From NCBI GenBank assembly GCA_945906795.1, contig CAMDRO010000005.1:1-64000 (forward strand): DNA of 64,000 nucleotides, written 5' to 3'. This document shows positions 9,136-18,700 of this stretch, one piece after another. A program made the position numbers and the translations under genes. The stretch comes from Spirosoma fluviale. GTDB lineage: Bacteria; Bacteroidota; Bacteroidia; Cytophagales; Spirosomataceae. How positions within the stretch are numbered: position 1 is the first letter of the stretch; the number at the start of each line of letters is the position of its first letter. The notes beneath the pieces were generated by a model. It saw only the letters and a list, made by a program, of their open reading frames with translations. It had not been told where the DNA came from and did not search any database.

Positions 9136-10686
9136 ATGCAAGTTAAAAGTTACCCAATAGAAAGTCTACATTCATTCTCAAAACTGCTAATTGATTACTT
9201 AGCGGAGTTTCCTGCCTTAGCGCAATTTTACGGAAACACCCCAAAATTGGAGGAATTTGAAAAACAAATAGCGGGAAAAAAATCATTTAGTTACTCCAAT
9301 AGAGCCGTTTTACACGAAATAATTAAGGGGCAATATCATGAGATAGGCCAAGAAGTGGAGATTGATTCTATATTGGATGAAAATACGTATACGGTTACGA
9401 CGGGGCACCAATTAAATATTTTTACGGGGCCGCTTTATGTGATTTATAAAATCGTGTCCACGATTAATTTAGCAAAAAAATTAAAAGCAACATACCCAAA
9501 GGCCCATTTCATTCCCGTGTATTGGTTGGCGACCGAGGATCACGATTGGGATGAAATAAATCACTTTTATTGGTTAGGTAAAAAATTCGAAATTGCTACT
9601 TTACAAAATGGGGCTGTCGGCAGATTTTCTTTATCGGAATTTGAACCATTTTTGAAAGAGCTTCCTACCACAATTCCGGCCTTCCTGGACGCCTACGCTC
9701 AGGCAAAAAATCTGAGTCAAGCGGTGCGAATGTACATGCATGAATTGTTTGGAGATCAGGGTCTAATCTGTCTTGATGCAGATGATGCTAGGTTGAAATC
9801 CATATTTACGCCAATTGTTTTAGCTGATTTATTTGACCATTCGCATCTCGCATCCGTGGAAAATGCAACCAAATTATTAAGCGAAATGGGTTATAAAACT
9901 CAGATCAATGCAAGAGAAATTAATTTGTTTTATTTAATGGACGGGGTCCGTGAGCGCATTGAAAAAAGGGGAGATATTTATCAAGTATTAAACACAACCA
10001 CTACTTTTTCTACAAAAGAATTACAAGTAGAAGTGGCGAAATTTCCAGAAAGATTTAGCCCAAATGTCGTTTTAAGGCCATTATACCAAGAAATGATTCT
10101 GCCAAATTTGGCCTATATTGGAGGCCCCGCAGAAGTTGGATATTGGCTCCAATTAAAAGGGATTTTTGATTTACACCAAGTACCTTTTCCTATTTTATTG
10201 CCGCGAAATTTTGCCATCATCTTACGTAAAAAACATCAAGAAAAAATTAGCCAATTAGGTGTGGGTCTTACGGATTTGTTTTTAGATGATTTCGCATTAA
10301 ACCGGAAATTTGTGTCGAATCAAAGTGAGCATGTGCTAGATTGTCAATCCGAAATAAACCTGATAAATCCGATTTTTAATGTATTAGCGAAGCGAGTGAA
10401 ATTAGTCGATTCGACCTTAGAGGCAAGTGTAAAAGCTGAGTTCAAGCGAATGGAAAATGGACTTGATCGAATAGGTAAAAAGTTAAAAAGGGCGGAAGAA
10501 AGAAATCACGAAACATCGATTCGTCAATTGAATCAATTGAAAGTAGACTTGTTTCCAGAGGGTGAATGGCAGGAAAGGCATGAGAATTTATTAAATTATT
10601 ACATGGAGCAGCCGGCTTTCATTCAACAATTATTAGACACATTTGATCCACTTCTTTTTGAGATGTATGCGATCAATTTGGATTAA
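9136..10686 (+). CDS. bshC: Bacillithiol biosynthesis cysteine-adding enzyme BshC
   Basis: BshC adds cysteine to glucosaminyl-malate, the last step of bacillithiol synthesis. The 516-residue length fits. Recognisable segments are TVTTGHQLNIFTGPLY (86-101) and LATEDHDWDEINHFYW (131-146) in the Rossmann-like core, PNLAYIGGPAEVGYWLQ in the centre, and a charged coiled-coil near 430-480 followed by the closing helix ending in LLFEMYAINLD. It is the first gene of a plus-strand operon with selU, cysE and cysM; the gap to selU is two bases. Placing the cysteine-consuming enzyme next to the cysteine-making enzymes is functionally sensible. Confidence 0.95.
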   Translation: MQVKSYPIESLHSFSKLLIDYLAEFPALAQFYGNTPKLEEFEKQIAGKKSFSYSNRAVLHEIIKGQYHEIGQEVEIDSILDENTYTVTTGHQLNIFTGPLYVIYKIVSTINLAKKLKATYPKAHFIPVYWLATEDHDWDEINHFYWLGKKFEIATLQNGAVGRFSLSEFEPFLKELPTTIPAFLDAYAQAKNLSQAVRMYMHELFGDQGLICLDADDARLKSIFTPIVLADLFDHSHLASVENATKLLSEMGYKTQINAREINLFYLMDGVRERIEKRGDIYQVLNTTTTFSTKELQVEVAKFPERFSPNVVLRPLYQEMILPNLAYIGGPAEVGYWLQLKGIFDLHQVPFPILLPRNFAIILRKKHQEKISQLGVGLTDLFLDDFALNRKFVSNQSEHVLDCQSEINLINPIFNVLAKRVKLVDSTLEASVKAEFKRMENGLDRIGKKLKRAEERNHETSIRQLNQLKVDLFPEGEWQERHENLLNYYMEQPAFIQQLLDTFDPLLFEMYAINLD

Positions 10687-10688
10687 AT

Positions 10689-11729
10689 ATGCCAGAGAAA
10701 CTAGATGTCATTTCGTTTTTGGCTGAAGCCAACCAATATCCGCTCATCGATGTTCGATCTCCGGCTGAATTTGAACGGGCACATATTCCAGGAGCGATAT
10801 CATTCCCCATTTTCACCAATGAAGAACGGGCGCAAGTGGGGACCACTTATAAGCAACAAGGCAAAGATAAGGCCGTTGAATTAGGCCTAGAAATCGTAGG
10901 ACCTCAATTAGCCAAATGGGTAAAAGCGGTGAAAAAAATAGCAAAAGACGGGGTTCTCTTGGTTCATTGTTGGCGTGGCGGCATGCGTTCAGGCAGCATG
11001 GCCTGGCTTTTTAAAACGGCCGGATTAGAGGTAAAGGTTTTAGTTGGCGGTTATAAAGCGTATAGAAAATTCATATTATCTGAATTAGAAAAAAAGATCC
11101 CATTAATCATATTAGGTGGAAAAACCGGGAGTGGAAAAACGGAAATCTTGATTGAGATGAAGAAAAGAGGTATTCAGGTCATTGACTTGGAAGGCCTGGC
11201 GCATCATCGGGGTTCAGCCTTTGGGCATTTAGGTTTGGAGGAGCAGCCGAGTAGTGAGCACTTTGAAAATCTTTTGTTTCATGAATTGCGTACTATGGAT
11301 TTAAAAAAGCCCATTTGGGTGGAAGATGAAAGTAGGCATATAGGCAAGGTGTTCATGACGGAATCTTTTTATATCCAGTTACGGAATTCCCCTTGTTTAT
11401 TCTTGGATATCGACGCAAAATATCGGCTCCCACATTTGGTAAAAGTCTATGCTCAATATCCAAAGGCTGATTTATTGATCGCGTTGGAAAAGATCAAGAA
11501 GCGTTTAGGCGGACAGCATTTTCAAAGGGCCGTGGAATGCTTAGAAATAAATGATTTTAGTGAAGTAGCGGCCATAACGCTAAACTATTACGATAAGGCG
11601 TATCTGCACGGCTTAATGCAGCGCGATGATGTACAAATTGACCGACTAGAAATTCAGACTTTAGACACAAATTTGCAGGTAAATTCGGTTTTAGCCCATG
11701 ATCTAGTTAAATTTAATTTTAATACTTAA
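10689..11729 (+). CDS. mnmH/selU: tRNA 2-selenouridine(34) synthase
   Basis: SelU (MnmH) replaces sulfur by selenium at the wobble 2-thiouridine of some tRNAs, via a geranylated intermediate and selenophosphate. The 346 residues contain an N-terminal rhodanese domain (1-125) with the active-site Cys94 in the loop VHCWRGGMRSGS, and a P-loop domain starting with a Walker A motif GKTGSGKT at 144-151. This two-domain order is diagnostic. It lies two bases after bshC and four bases before cysE. Function needs selenophosphate synthetase (selD), which is not in the window. Confidence 0.94.
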   Translation: MPEKLDVISFLAEANQYPLIDVRSPAEFERAHIPGAISFPIFTNEERAQVGTTYKQQGKDKAVELGLEIVGPQLAKWVKAVKKIAKDGVLLVHCWRGGMRSGSMAWLFKTAGLEVKVLVGGYKAYRKFILSELEKKIPLIILGGKTGSGKTEILIEMKKRGIQVIDLEGLAHHRGSAFGHLGLEEQPSSEHFENLLFHELRTMDLKKPIWVEDESRHIGKVFMTESFYIQLRNSPCLFLDIDAKYRLPHLVKVYAQYPKADLLIALEKIKKRLGGQHFQRAVECLEINDFSEVAAITLNYYDKAYLHGLMQRDDVQIDRLEIQTLDTNLQVNSVLAHDLVKFNFNT

Positions 11730-11733
11730 TTCT

Positions 11734-12537
11734 ATGCTGCCTGAATCTTTTATTGCAAACATCTTAGAAAAGCACGTGCAAACCCGTGCATTTCCGGCCA
11801 CATCTGAAATCAAAAAGCTATTTACAAAAATTGTCCTAACGCTATTTCCTGAGCAGTCTAAAATACATTTCAAAACAAAAGTAGAATTAAAAGCTGTGTT
11901 TGAAAGTTTAGAAACTGGATTAGAGAGTATTTTACATTCCATGAAAGGGGAGCTAAAAGAATCCCCAGAAATATTAGCTCAAAAATACTTTAGTCAAATT
12001 CCGGAAATCCACGCATTGTTATTGACCGATGTGGAGGCCATGGTGCAAGGAGACCCAGCCGCTAGCACAGATTATGAAGTAATAAGAACCTATCCAGGGT
12101 TTTATGCGATGGCTTTTTATAGGTTAGCACATGGATTACACCAATTATCCATCCCCTTGATCCCTAGAATTTTAACTGAATATGCGCATTCAAAAACGGG
12201 TATTGATATTCATCCGGGGGCAAAAATAGGTCGGTATTTTTTCATGGATCATGGGACAGGAATCGTCATAGGCGAGACCTGTATGATCGGTGAGCGAGTG
12301 AAAATTTATCAAGGGGTCACATTAGGTGCACTTTCCGTCGACAAGAAAATGGCTTCGACTAAAAGACATCCAAGCATCGAAGATGGGGTGGTTATCTATT
12401 CGGGTGCCACTATTTTAGGAGGCGAAACAGTCGTAGGAAAAGAATCCATCATCGGTGGAAATGTTTGGCTAACTCATAGTGTTCCGGCACAAACTAAAAT
12501 TTATCATCAGGCAAATTCAAAATTAATCAAAGGTTAA
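11734..12537 (+). CDS. cysE: Serine O-acetyltransferase
   Basis: The enzyme transfers acetyl from acetyl-CoA to L-serine, giving O-acetylserine, the committed step of cysteine synthesis in the cytoplasm. The 267 residues comprise an N-terminal helical domain (1-145, with DPAAST before TYPGFYAMAFYRLAH) and a C-terminal left-handed beta-helix with hexapeptide repeats. The active-site region reads GIDIHPGAKIGRYFFMDHGTG, followed by GETCMIGERVKIYQGVTLGA. The fit to the bacterial family is strong. The stop is one base from the cysM start, as expected for genes whose products act in sequence. Confidence 0.94.
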   Translation: MLPESFIANILEKHVQTRAFPATSEIKKLFTKIVLTLFPEQSKIHFKTKVELKAVFESLETGLESILHSMKGELKESPEILAQKYFSQIPEIHALLLTDVEAMVQGDPAASTDYEVIRTYPGFYAMAFYRLAHGLHQLSIPLIPRILTEYAHSKTGIDIHPGAKIGRYFFMDHGTGIVIGETCMIGERVKIYQGVTLGALSVDKKMASTKRHPSIEDGVVIYSGATILGGETVVGKESIIGGNVWLTHSVPAQTKIYHQANSKLIKG

Positions 12538-12538
12538 A

Positions 12539-13414
12539 ATGAGCAACTTGTTAGATTTGGTTGGCAATACCCCATTAGTGGCACTTACTCATTTGCATGA
12601 TAATCCCAAAGTTAAAATTTTTGGGAAATTAGAGGGCGATAATCCTGGGGGTTCTGTCAAAGATCGTGCGGCAAAAAGCATGATTCAAGGAGCATTAGAA
12701 CGAGGGGAAATCAAGGCGGGGACTAAATTGATCGAAGCAACTTCAGGAAATACAGGTATCGCATTGGCTATGATTGCCCGATTATATGGAATTGAGATTG
12801 AATTAGCCATGCCATCCAATTCGACCAAAGAACGCATCCTGACCATGGAGGCTTTTGGCGCCAAAGTAACTTTAACTGAGACGATAGAATCAGCGCGCGA
12901 TTACGCCATTGAAAAGGCAAGTCAAGGCGAATACATTTTACTAAATCAATTCGAAAATCCTGATAATTATTTAGCCCATTACAGAACTACAGGCCCTGAA
13001 ATTTATCGAGATACTCAGGGAAAAATTACTCATTTTGTCAGCTCCATGGGAACTACAGGAACGATTATGGGTACTTCCATGTATTTAAAAGAGCAAAATG
13101 CTGCTATACAAATCGTGGGTTGCCAACCGACCGAAGGGTCTAAAATACCCGGAATTAGACGTTGGCCCATTGAATACCGCCCCAAAATCTATGACCCCTC
13201 ACGCGTAGACCGAATTATGGACGTTTCTGAATTTGACGCGATCGAAATGACTCGAAAACTAGCTAAAGTAGAAGGCGTTTTTGGAGGAATGAGTAGTGGA
13301 GGCGGCGTGTCAGCTAGCATCCGACTAGCTAACGAATTAGAGGAAGGGCTAATTGTTTGTATTATCTGTGATCGAGGAGATCGCTATTTATCGAGTGGAT
13401 TATTTGGCGATTAA
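12539..13414 (+). CDS. cysM: Cysteine synthase B (O-acetylserine sulfhydrylase)
   Basis: This PLP enzyme converts O-acetylserine plus sulfide (or thiosulfate, for CysM types) to cysteine. The 291 residues show the PLP lysine K41 in NPGGSVKDRAAKSMI, the substrate loop TSGNTGIAL and the phosphate-binding glycines SMGTTGTIMG. The KLEGDNPGGSVKDR wording and the short length are closer to CysM than CysK; the B-type assignment is an inference from these features. The last 15 bases overlap the end of a convergent lipoprotein gene. It ends the bshC-selU-cysE-cysM operon. Confidence 0.93.
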   Translation: MSNLLDLVGNTPLVALTHLHDNPKVKIFGKLEGDNPGGSVKDRAAKSMIQGALERGEIKAGTKLIEATSGNTGIALAMIARLYGIEIELAMPSNSTKERILTMEAFGAKVTLTETIESARDYAIEKASQGEYILLNQFENPDNYLAHYRTTGPEIYRDTQGKITHFVSSMGTTGTIMGTSMYLKEQNAAIQIVGCQPTEGSKIPGIRRWPIEYRPKIYDPSRVDRIMDVSEFDAIEMTRKLAKVEGVFGGMSSGGGVSASIRLANELEEGLIVCIICDRGDRYLSSGLFGD

Positions 13415-13963
13415 CACGCCTAATATTTTATAGCTGGTGGGTTCTGCTAAAAAAAACTGCTGCATTCCTTCGATATAATACGTTTGAATGCGCCCCTCTG
13501 AAAAATTCATAAATAGCTTTTTCCGAGTTTCAAATAAAAAGTTTTTTTGAGAAATCTCAATTTCCACCTTTGCGGGGCGCTCCACAGCGTCTAAGTGAAT
13601 AATCATCTTTTTAACTGGTAAATTTTCGTCTTTTTTCAAGGAGTACCAATAAAATCCGGGCTCAGAAAGGTTATCATAACTCTTTTCATAAGCTGGCTTA
13701 TTAAGATCCGCTTCTAGATATAATGCGAATTCCTTTTCCCAATCCAAATTTGAGACAATTTTTACTTCCTTTTTCCCATCCAAAACAACCGTCTTGTGCA
13801 CCTTTTGATTTGATTTGGCATAGCCATTAATTTGCTGCTTCAAGAAAGCCGACCATGCAAAATACGTATTCTTCTGTATCGATTTCTCAGAGGTGCCGCA
13901 AGCTAGCAGCATTCCTAAAACGAAAATAAACCCCGTCAAATTCTTCAGATAAATCATCATCAT
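13400..13963 (-). CDS. Hypothetical lipoprotein
   Basis: The 187-residue protein begins with a hydrophobic signal segment and a lipobox (Met-Leu-Leu-Ala-Cys, Cys22 counted from the first of three consecutive methionines), so it should be anchored in the periplasm or outer membrane. The mature part is rich in Lys, Glu and aromatic residues, with alternating strands in the second half (AKVEIEISQKNFLFETRKKLF), suggesting a small beta-rich domain. I do not recognise a family. The 3' end overlaps cysM by 15 bases in convergent orientation. The first of the Met codons at 13963, 13960 and 13957 is taken arbitrarily. Confidence 0.75.
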   Translation of the reverse strand: MMMIYLKNLTGFIFVLGMLLACGTSEKSIQKNTYFAWSAFLKQQINGYAKSNQKVHKTVVLDGKKEVKIVSNLDWEKEFALYLEADLNKPAYEKSYDNLSEPGFYWYSLKKDENLPVKKMIIHLDAVERPAKVEIEISQKNFLFETRKKLFMNFSEGRIQTYYIEGMQQFFLAEPTSYKILGVLIAK

Positions 13964-13993
13964 TCAAAGGTAATCATATTAAGCAAACGAATA

Positions 13994-14026
13994 AAAAATC
14001 CTTGGAGTTTAAGTCCAAGGATTTTT
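13994..14026 (-). terminator. Intrinsic terminator downstream of the XRE regulator
   Basis: A perfect inverted repeat with 13-base arms (13994-14006 and 14014-14026) and a 7-base loop lies between the XRE gene and the lipoprotein gene. Read on the minus strand, the GC-containing core TCCTTGGA pairs with TCCAAGGA and the stem runs into a T-rich tail, the form of a Rho-independent terminator. It begins only five bases after the XRE stop. Confidence 0.85.
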
Positions 14027-14030
14027 AGGA

Positions 14031-14237
14031 TCAACCGCCAATCATTTCTTCAATGGGTATGTTTAATACTCGAGTTAAAGAAAAAATCTTTTGAACGTTT
14101 GGGTAATGCTTGCCCGACTCCCAATAATTATAAGCGCTTTGGCTTACTCCGACTGCCTGTGCCACTTGGCGTTGGGTCAATCGCTTGGTCCGGCGAGATT
14201 TAATTAAAAGTACCGAGAAATTCAATTTTGTTTTCAT
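14031..14237 (-). CDS. Small XRE-family helix-turn-helix regulator
   Basis: The 68-residue protein consists almost wholly of one lambda-Cro/C1-type HTH domain: RRTKRLTQRQVAQAVGVSQS followed by AYNYWESGKHYPN and a closing helix ending IPIEEMIGG. The ATG at 14237 is preferred; the frame extends upstream to a TTG at 14291, but the extra residues are not typical for the family. It probably binds DNA as a dimer. No toxin partner is adjacent, so this need not be a toxin-antitoxin gene. A 15-base palindrome at 14387-14401 upstream could be an operator. It has its own terminator immediately downstream. Confidence 0.85.
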   Translation of the reverse strand: MKTKLNFSVLLIKSRRTKRLTQRQVAQAVGVSQSAYNYWESGKHYPNVQKIFSLTRVLNIPIEEMIGG

Positions 14238-14386
14238 AGTGTTAGGCGTTTTTGGTTTATAACTTTTATCTATTTCAAATATGTTATTCAAATTACCTAT
14301 AAAATTGTATAATAATATGAATTTTAATAACTATACTGATTTTAATATGGCTTTACAGGCTGATGAGGCGCCCTACAGTTGATAAA

Positions 14387-14401
14387 TGTCATTTAATGAC
14401 A
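14387..14401. promoter_or_regulatory. 15-base palindrome upstream of XRE gene, candidate operator
   Basis: The sequence TGTCATT-T-AATGACA is a perfect palindrome with seven-base arms around one central base. It lies in the 235-base gap between the XRE regulator ATG and the end of the amidohydrolase gene, about 150 bases upstream of that ATG. Small XRE proteins commonly bind palindromes of this size and often regulate themselves; the link here is only positional. Confidence 0.4.
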
Positions 14402-14426
14402 CCCGCTATTTCACATGAATGAAAAA

Positions 14427-14454
14427 AAAGGAGTAGAATAAATTCCACTCCTTT
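14427..14454 (-). terminator. Intrinsic terminator downstream of amidohydrolase genes
   Basis: Arms 14427-14438 and 14443-14454 pair over 12 bases with a single G-U wobble around a four-base loop. On the minus strand the stem (AAAGGAGT paired with ACTCCTTT) runs into a run of eight T residues. It lies 18 bases after the stop of the 451-codon amidohydrolase frame and probably ends transcription of the two-gene unit. Confidence 0.85.
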
Positions 14455-14472
14455 CATTTTTGACTACTCTGC

Positions 14473-15771
14473 TTACTTAATCGAATATTTATACTTATAC
14501 CGTTCAAACAATTGGCTATGTTTATTATCTAAATTAATGGCTCTTCCTTGAATGAACGCATGTGTCAAAACACTTGATTTCATATCTAAAAGATCCCCAT
14601 GACAAATAACAAGATTGGCATTTTTCCCATTTTCAAGACTTCCTGTGCGCGAATCGATTCCCAATATTTTGGCAGCATTCAGGGTAATCGCTTGCAATGC
14701 CTCTTCTTTTGTTAAGCCATAAGCCGCCATCGTTCCCGCTTGAAAAGCTAGGTTTCGCTGCTGAGTATACCCATCTGACCCATCTTGACAAATGGTAAAA
14801 AGAACACCGGCTTTTTGCAACATCGCACCTGTTTTATACGGTTGGTCTACAGCATCATCATCCGTTGCCGGTAAACTATGGGGCTCGGCTAAGATAACTG
14901 CTACTTTCTTTTCCTTCAAAATATCGCCAATCATCCAAGAATCCGTACCGCCAACAATAACTAATTTAAAGTCAAATTCCGCAGCTAAATGTATGGCGGC
15001 CAACATCTCCTTTACGAGGTCACAGTTGACATACAAGGATTTAGACCGGTCAAACAATCCCTTACAAGCCTCATATTTTAAATTAGTAGCGGCATGTGTT
15101 TTTTCATTTAAATAGGCCTGAGCTTCTTTGAAAAAACTTCTGGCTAAATCAATGCGCTCAAGTCCTAATTTAACTTGGTCCACATCCGCATCCCTACGCC
15201 TAGAGCTCATAAAAGAAGGCCGATTAATTAACGCGGGCATGGTCAAATGAACCCCATTATCTAAGGCATAGGCTGCATCTTCCCAGTTCCAAGCGTCCAA
15301 TTGGACCACTGTGGAGGTCCCTGGAATTAATCCACCACTAGGGACAATTTGAGCAAATAATACCCCATTAGTCCGCAAGGTATTAATGATTTTGCTATCC
15401 GTATTATAGGCGACAATCGACCTTATATTAGGGTGAATATCCCCTAATTCTACATTATCTAAGGTCGATTTTGTAGAGCTCACTTCCACTAAACCCAAAT
15501 TTGTGTTGGGTGCAATAATGCCTGGATAAATATGTTTTCCTGTTGCGTCAATGTGCTCAATATCTCCTGTCAGGGCAGGCGCATTCATGTCTATTTTCAA
15601 TTTTCCTTTCTCAATGATGATATTTCCTGAGATCACTTGGCCATTTCCAATGTGTAAAGTTCCCCCTGTAATCACGATTTTTTTTGATTGAGCAGGCGAT
15701 GGGTGCATGGTTTCTTGAGAAAACAATGGATATGAAACCAAGCATAGTGCGATATATAATATATTTTTCAT
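14473..15771 (-). CDS. Secreted amidohydrolase-family protein lacking the usual metal-binding HxH
   Basis: I start this at the ATG at 15771 (432 residues), which directly gives a signal peptide (MKNILYIALCLVSYPLFSQ) and avoids overlap with the upstream gene. The protein has the amidohydrolase composite fold: an N-terminal beta-sandwich, IYPGIIAPNTNLG where D-x-H-x-H is expected, a TIM barrel, and a C-terminal ITLNAAKILGIDSRTGSLENGKNANLVIC segment typical of the superfamily. The HxH that binds metal in active members reads N-T-N here, so normal hydrolase activity is doubtful. It follows a 1002-residue relative in the same operon. The substrate is unknown; a periplasmic peptide or amide is a guess. 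Confidence 0.85.
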   Translation of the reverse strand: MKNILYIALCLVSYPLFSQETMHPSPAQSKKIVITGGTLHIGNGQVISGNIIIEKGKLKIDMNAPALTGDIEHIDATGKHIYPGIIAPNTNLGLVEVSSTKSTLDNVELGDIHPNIRSIVAYNTDSKIINTLRTNGVLFAQIVPSGGLIPGTSTVVQLDAWNWEDAAYALDNGVHLTMPALINRPSFMSSRRRDADVDQVKLGLERIDLARSFFKEAQAYLNEKTHAATNLKYEACKGLFDRSKSLYVNCDLVKEMLAAIHLAAEFDFKLVIVGGTDSWMIGDILKEKKVAVILAEPHSLPATDDDAVDQPYKTGAMLQKAGVLFTICQDGSDGYTQQRNLAFQAGTMAAYGLTKEEALQAITLNAAKILGIDSRTGSLENGKNANLVICHGDLLDMKSSVLTHAFIQGRAINLDNKHSQLFERYKYKYSIK

Positions 15772-15785
15772 GTGATGTGTCAATT

Positions 15786-18700
15786 TTAGTTTTCTGTTAA
15801 AATCATGCGTTGAGATATGCGATCCCAAAGACTCTTACCATGTCCGTGATCATCTTCGCACATATTTTCCTCTCTGAATGATGGAGTCATCGGTCTGGTG
15901 GAAGCACCTCCTTTTTTAGCCCCAATCATTTTTTGTATCAATCTTTGCTTTTCTTTCTTTAGGTCAACTTGCAATTTCGCATCTACTTCGCGATCAAAAA
16001 CAACAGCGCCATCCACAATAGTCTTTTCAGATTTTGCGTAAATACTTAATGGATGATCAGACCAAATAACTAAATCCGCATCTTTACCTTCTTTAATGCT
16101 ACCCACTCGATCAGCCACATGAAGCATTTTTGCAGGGTTCAACGTAACCATTTTGAGTGCGTCTTCCTCTGACATCCCCGCATATTTAATGGATTTAGCC
16201 GCTTCATGATTTAAGTGACGAGCCATTTCAGCATCATCCGAATTGATGGCCACATTTACTCCATTTTTTTGCATCAAAAAGGCATTTTGAGGAATCGCGT
16301 CGACCACCTCCATTTTATAATTCCACCAGTCTGAGAATGTTGAAGCACTGGCCCCATGCGCTTTCATTTTATCTGCCACTTTATAGCCTTCTAAAATATG
16401 GGTAAATGTATTCACCGTGAAACCAAATTTATCCGCCACTTTCATCATGGCATTAATTTCACTCTGTACGTAGGAATGGCAAGTGATGAATCTTTTATGA
16501 TTTAATATTTCAACCAAAGCCTCTAATTCCAAATCGATTCGCTTTCCAGGACCCTCCTTTTCATAATCGCGTGCGCGCGTAAAAGCATCCGTTAAAACCT
16601 GCTCCACGCCCATTCTTGTATCTGGGAATCGAGGATTTGATGGATTATATGATCGTTTCACATTTTCTCCTAGTGCAAACTTGATAAATGGATCCCAATT
16701 TGCAAACTTTAAGCCTTCGGCTGTTTGGCCCCAACGGAATTTCAATAATTGAGTTTGCCCGCCAACCGTATTGCAACTTCCATGCAAGATGTGGCTGGAT
16801 GTTACCCCGCCGCTAAGTTGTCGGTACATGTCCATATCCTCAGGATCGATTACATCCGTGATGCGAACTTCCGCCGTCACTGATTGAGAGCACTCATTAA
16901 TTCCCCCCGTTGCCGCGACATGCGAATGTTCGTCAATAATTCCTGCAGTAACATGTTTGCCTACCCCATTCACCACGCGGGCAGTTGGGTCTTTCAAACC
17001 TTTGCCAATCGCGGCAATTTTACCATTTTTGATTAGTACATCACTATCTTTTAAAACCCCTGATTTTTCATTCGTCCAAACGGTTGTGTTTTTAATCAAA
17101 ATAGTTTCTGATTTTGGAATTGTTTTTTGCCCATATCCATTAAATGGAAATACGACTGACCCTAATTCTTCTGATTTTGTAGGGCGCTTTTTATTGCTAA
17201 CCGTGTCTGCATTGGCTTCTAGATTGGCTTGCCAAGAAACCCATTCTCCATTCCCCAAAGTACCCGTTCCTAACATTGAATTTCCTAAAAAGTCGCCAGA
17301 TAGGCGCGTCTTTTTGCCTTGATCTGCTTTAGAAGTATAAATCAAATTGATCAATTGGTCCTTCTGATTAAATTCCACTGTCAAGGTATCTTTCCCGAAT
17401 AATTGGGCTTTATAAATCCCGGTTTCGCCTGTCACTGACAACTGAGCGCTTTGATTTCCGAGTGTAAACTTATACTTGCCCGCCAATTCCATTTTGGCAT
17501 CAGTCGAAATCCCATAGGCTGATCCTTGAATCCAGTTTTCAATCAATACTGTTTTATCAGCAAAAATAGGACCATTGGTTATGAGGAAATTGGCCCACTT
17601 ACCCGCCTCTAAACTACCCACCGAATTAGAAACGCCTAATAATGAAGCCGGGATGGTAGTCAATGCCTCCAATGCTTTTTCCTCAGACAATCCGTTTTGT
17701 ATCGCCTTTTTTAAGTTGGGCATGAACTGACTGATATCTTTCAACCCATTCGCGGTCAAGGCAAATGAAATCCCAGCCTTTTCAAAAGCAGCTGGATTGG
17801 TGGGTGCCAATTCCCAATGTTTCAGATCTGATACATTGACAAACCGAGCATCATTTGGGTCTTCCACTTCCATGGCTTGTGGGAAGTTTACAGGTAAAAT
17901 AAAGGATGCTTTAATGGCTTTGACTTCGTCGATTCGTTGGTATTCATTGCCCCCTGCTTTAAAGATGTATTGAACTCCAAATTCATTCGCGATTTTATTC
18001 GCTCGAAAAACAGACCATTTATCGGAAACTTCAAATATTTGTGGCAAACCCGCATTATCATTAAAAGATTGCAAGGTAAGGTTTAAACCCTCTTGGCTTG
18101 GTTTCGTTTTATACCAATTGGCATCCAAAAAATGCTGGCGTAAAAGAGCAATGCTCCCCATCAAAGAATTTGGATAATCTTGCGTGGAGGAACCCTTGTC
18201 GAAAGAAAAGTGAGCGGACGCTTTTTCTTTTAGGATCACCATATTTTCTTTTTCTTTAGCCAAAGTCGTTAACAACCCAACACCACGTGAAATGCCGTCC
18301 AATTGGTGCGTAAGCACTGAACCAAATCCTAATTTTCTGTATTCCTTAGCCCTTGCGTCATTGACATTAAAATTTTTAACATGCAAAACCTCTGTTTTTA
18401 ATGCCTGATTCCATGCATAAGGGCCTTTGGTATTTGAGAGCATTTGAGACGGCGACCGATAGGTAGTCATGGAAGGCTGCACTTGGTTCATCCCATAATC
18501 GCTATATATATCTATAAAGGAAGGATAAATGGATTTCCCTTTACAGTCGATGATGATGGCATCTTTCGGCAGAGGCAAATTAATGCCAACGGATTCGATT
18601 TTACCTTGTTTAATAATCAGAGTAGCTGAATTGATGATGATTTTGGCGTCTTTATAAATCTTTGCATTGATAAAAGCATAGTATCCGGAACGCGGGGTAG

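Noticed and set aside
14031-14237. XRE gene as antitoxin of a toxin-antitoxin pair
   Set aside because: No small toxin-like gene is adjacent; the neighbours are a lipoprotein and an amidohydrolase, and the gene has its own terminator.
16957-17322. 121-codon plus-strand open frame inside the tandem amidohydrolase gene
   Set aside because: Antisense to the domain linker of a clear secreted protein; no recognisable protein features.
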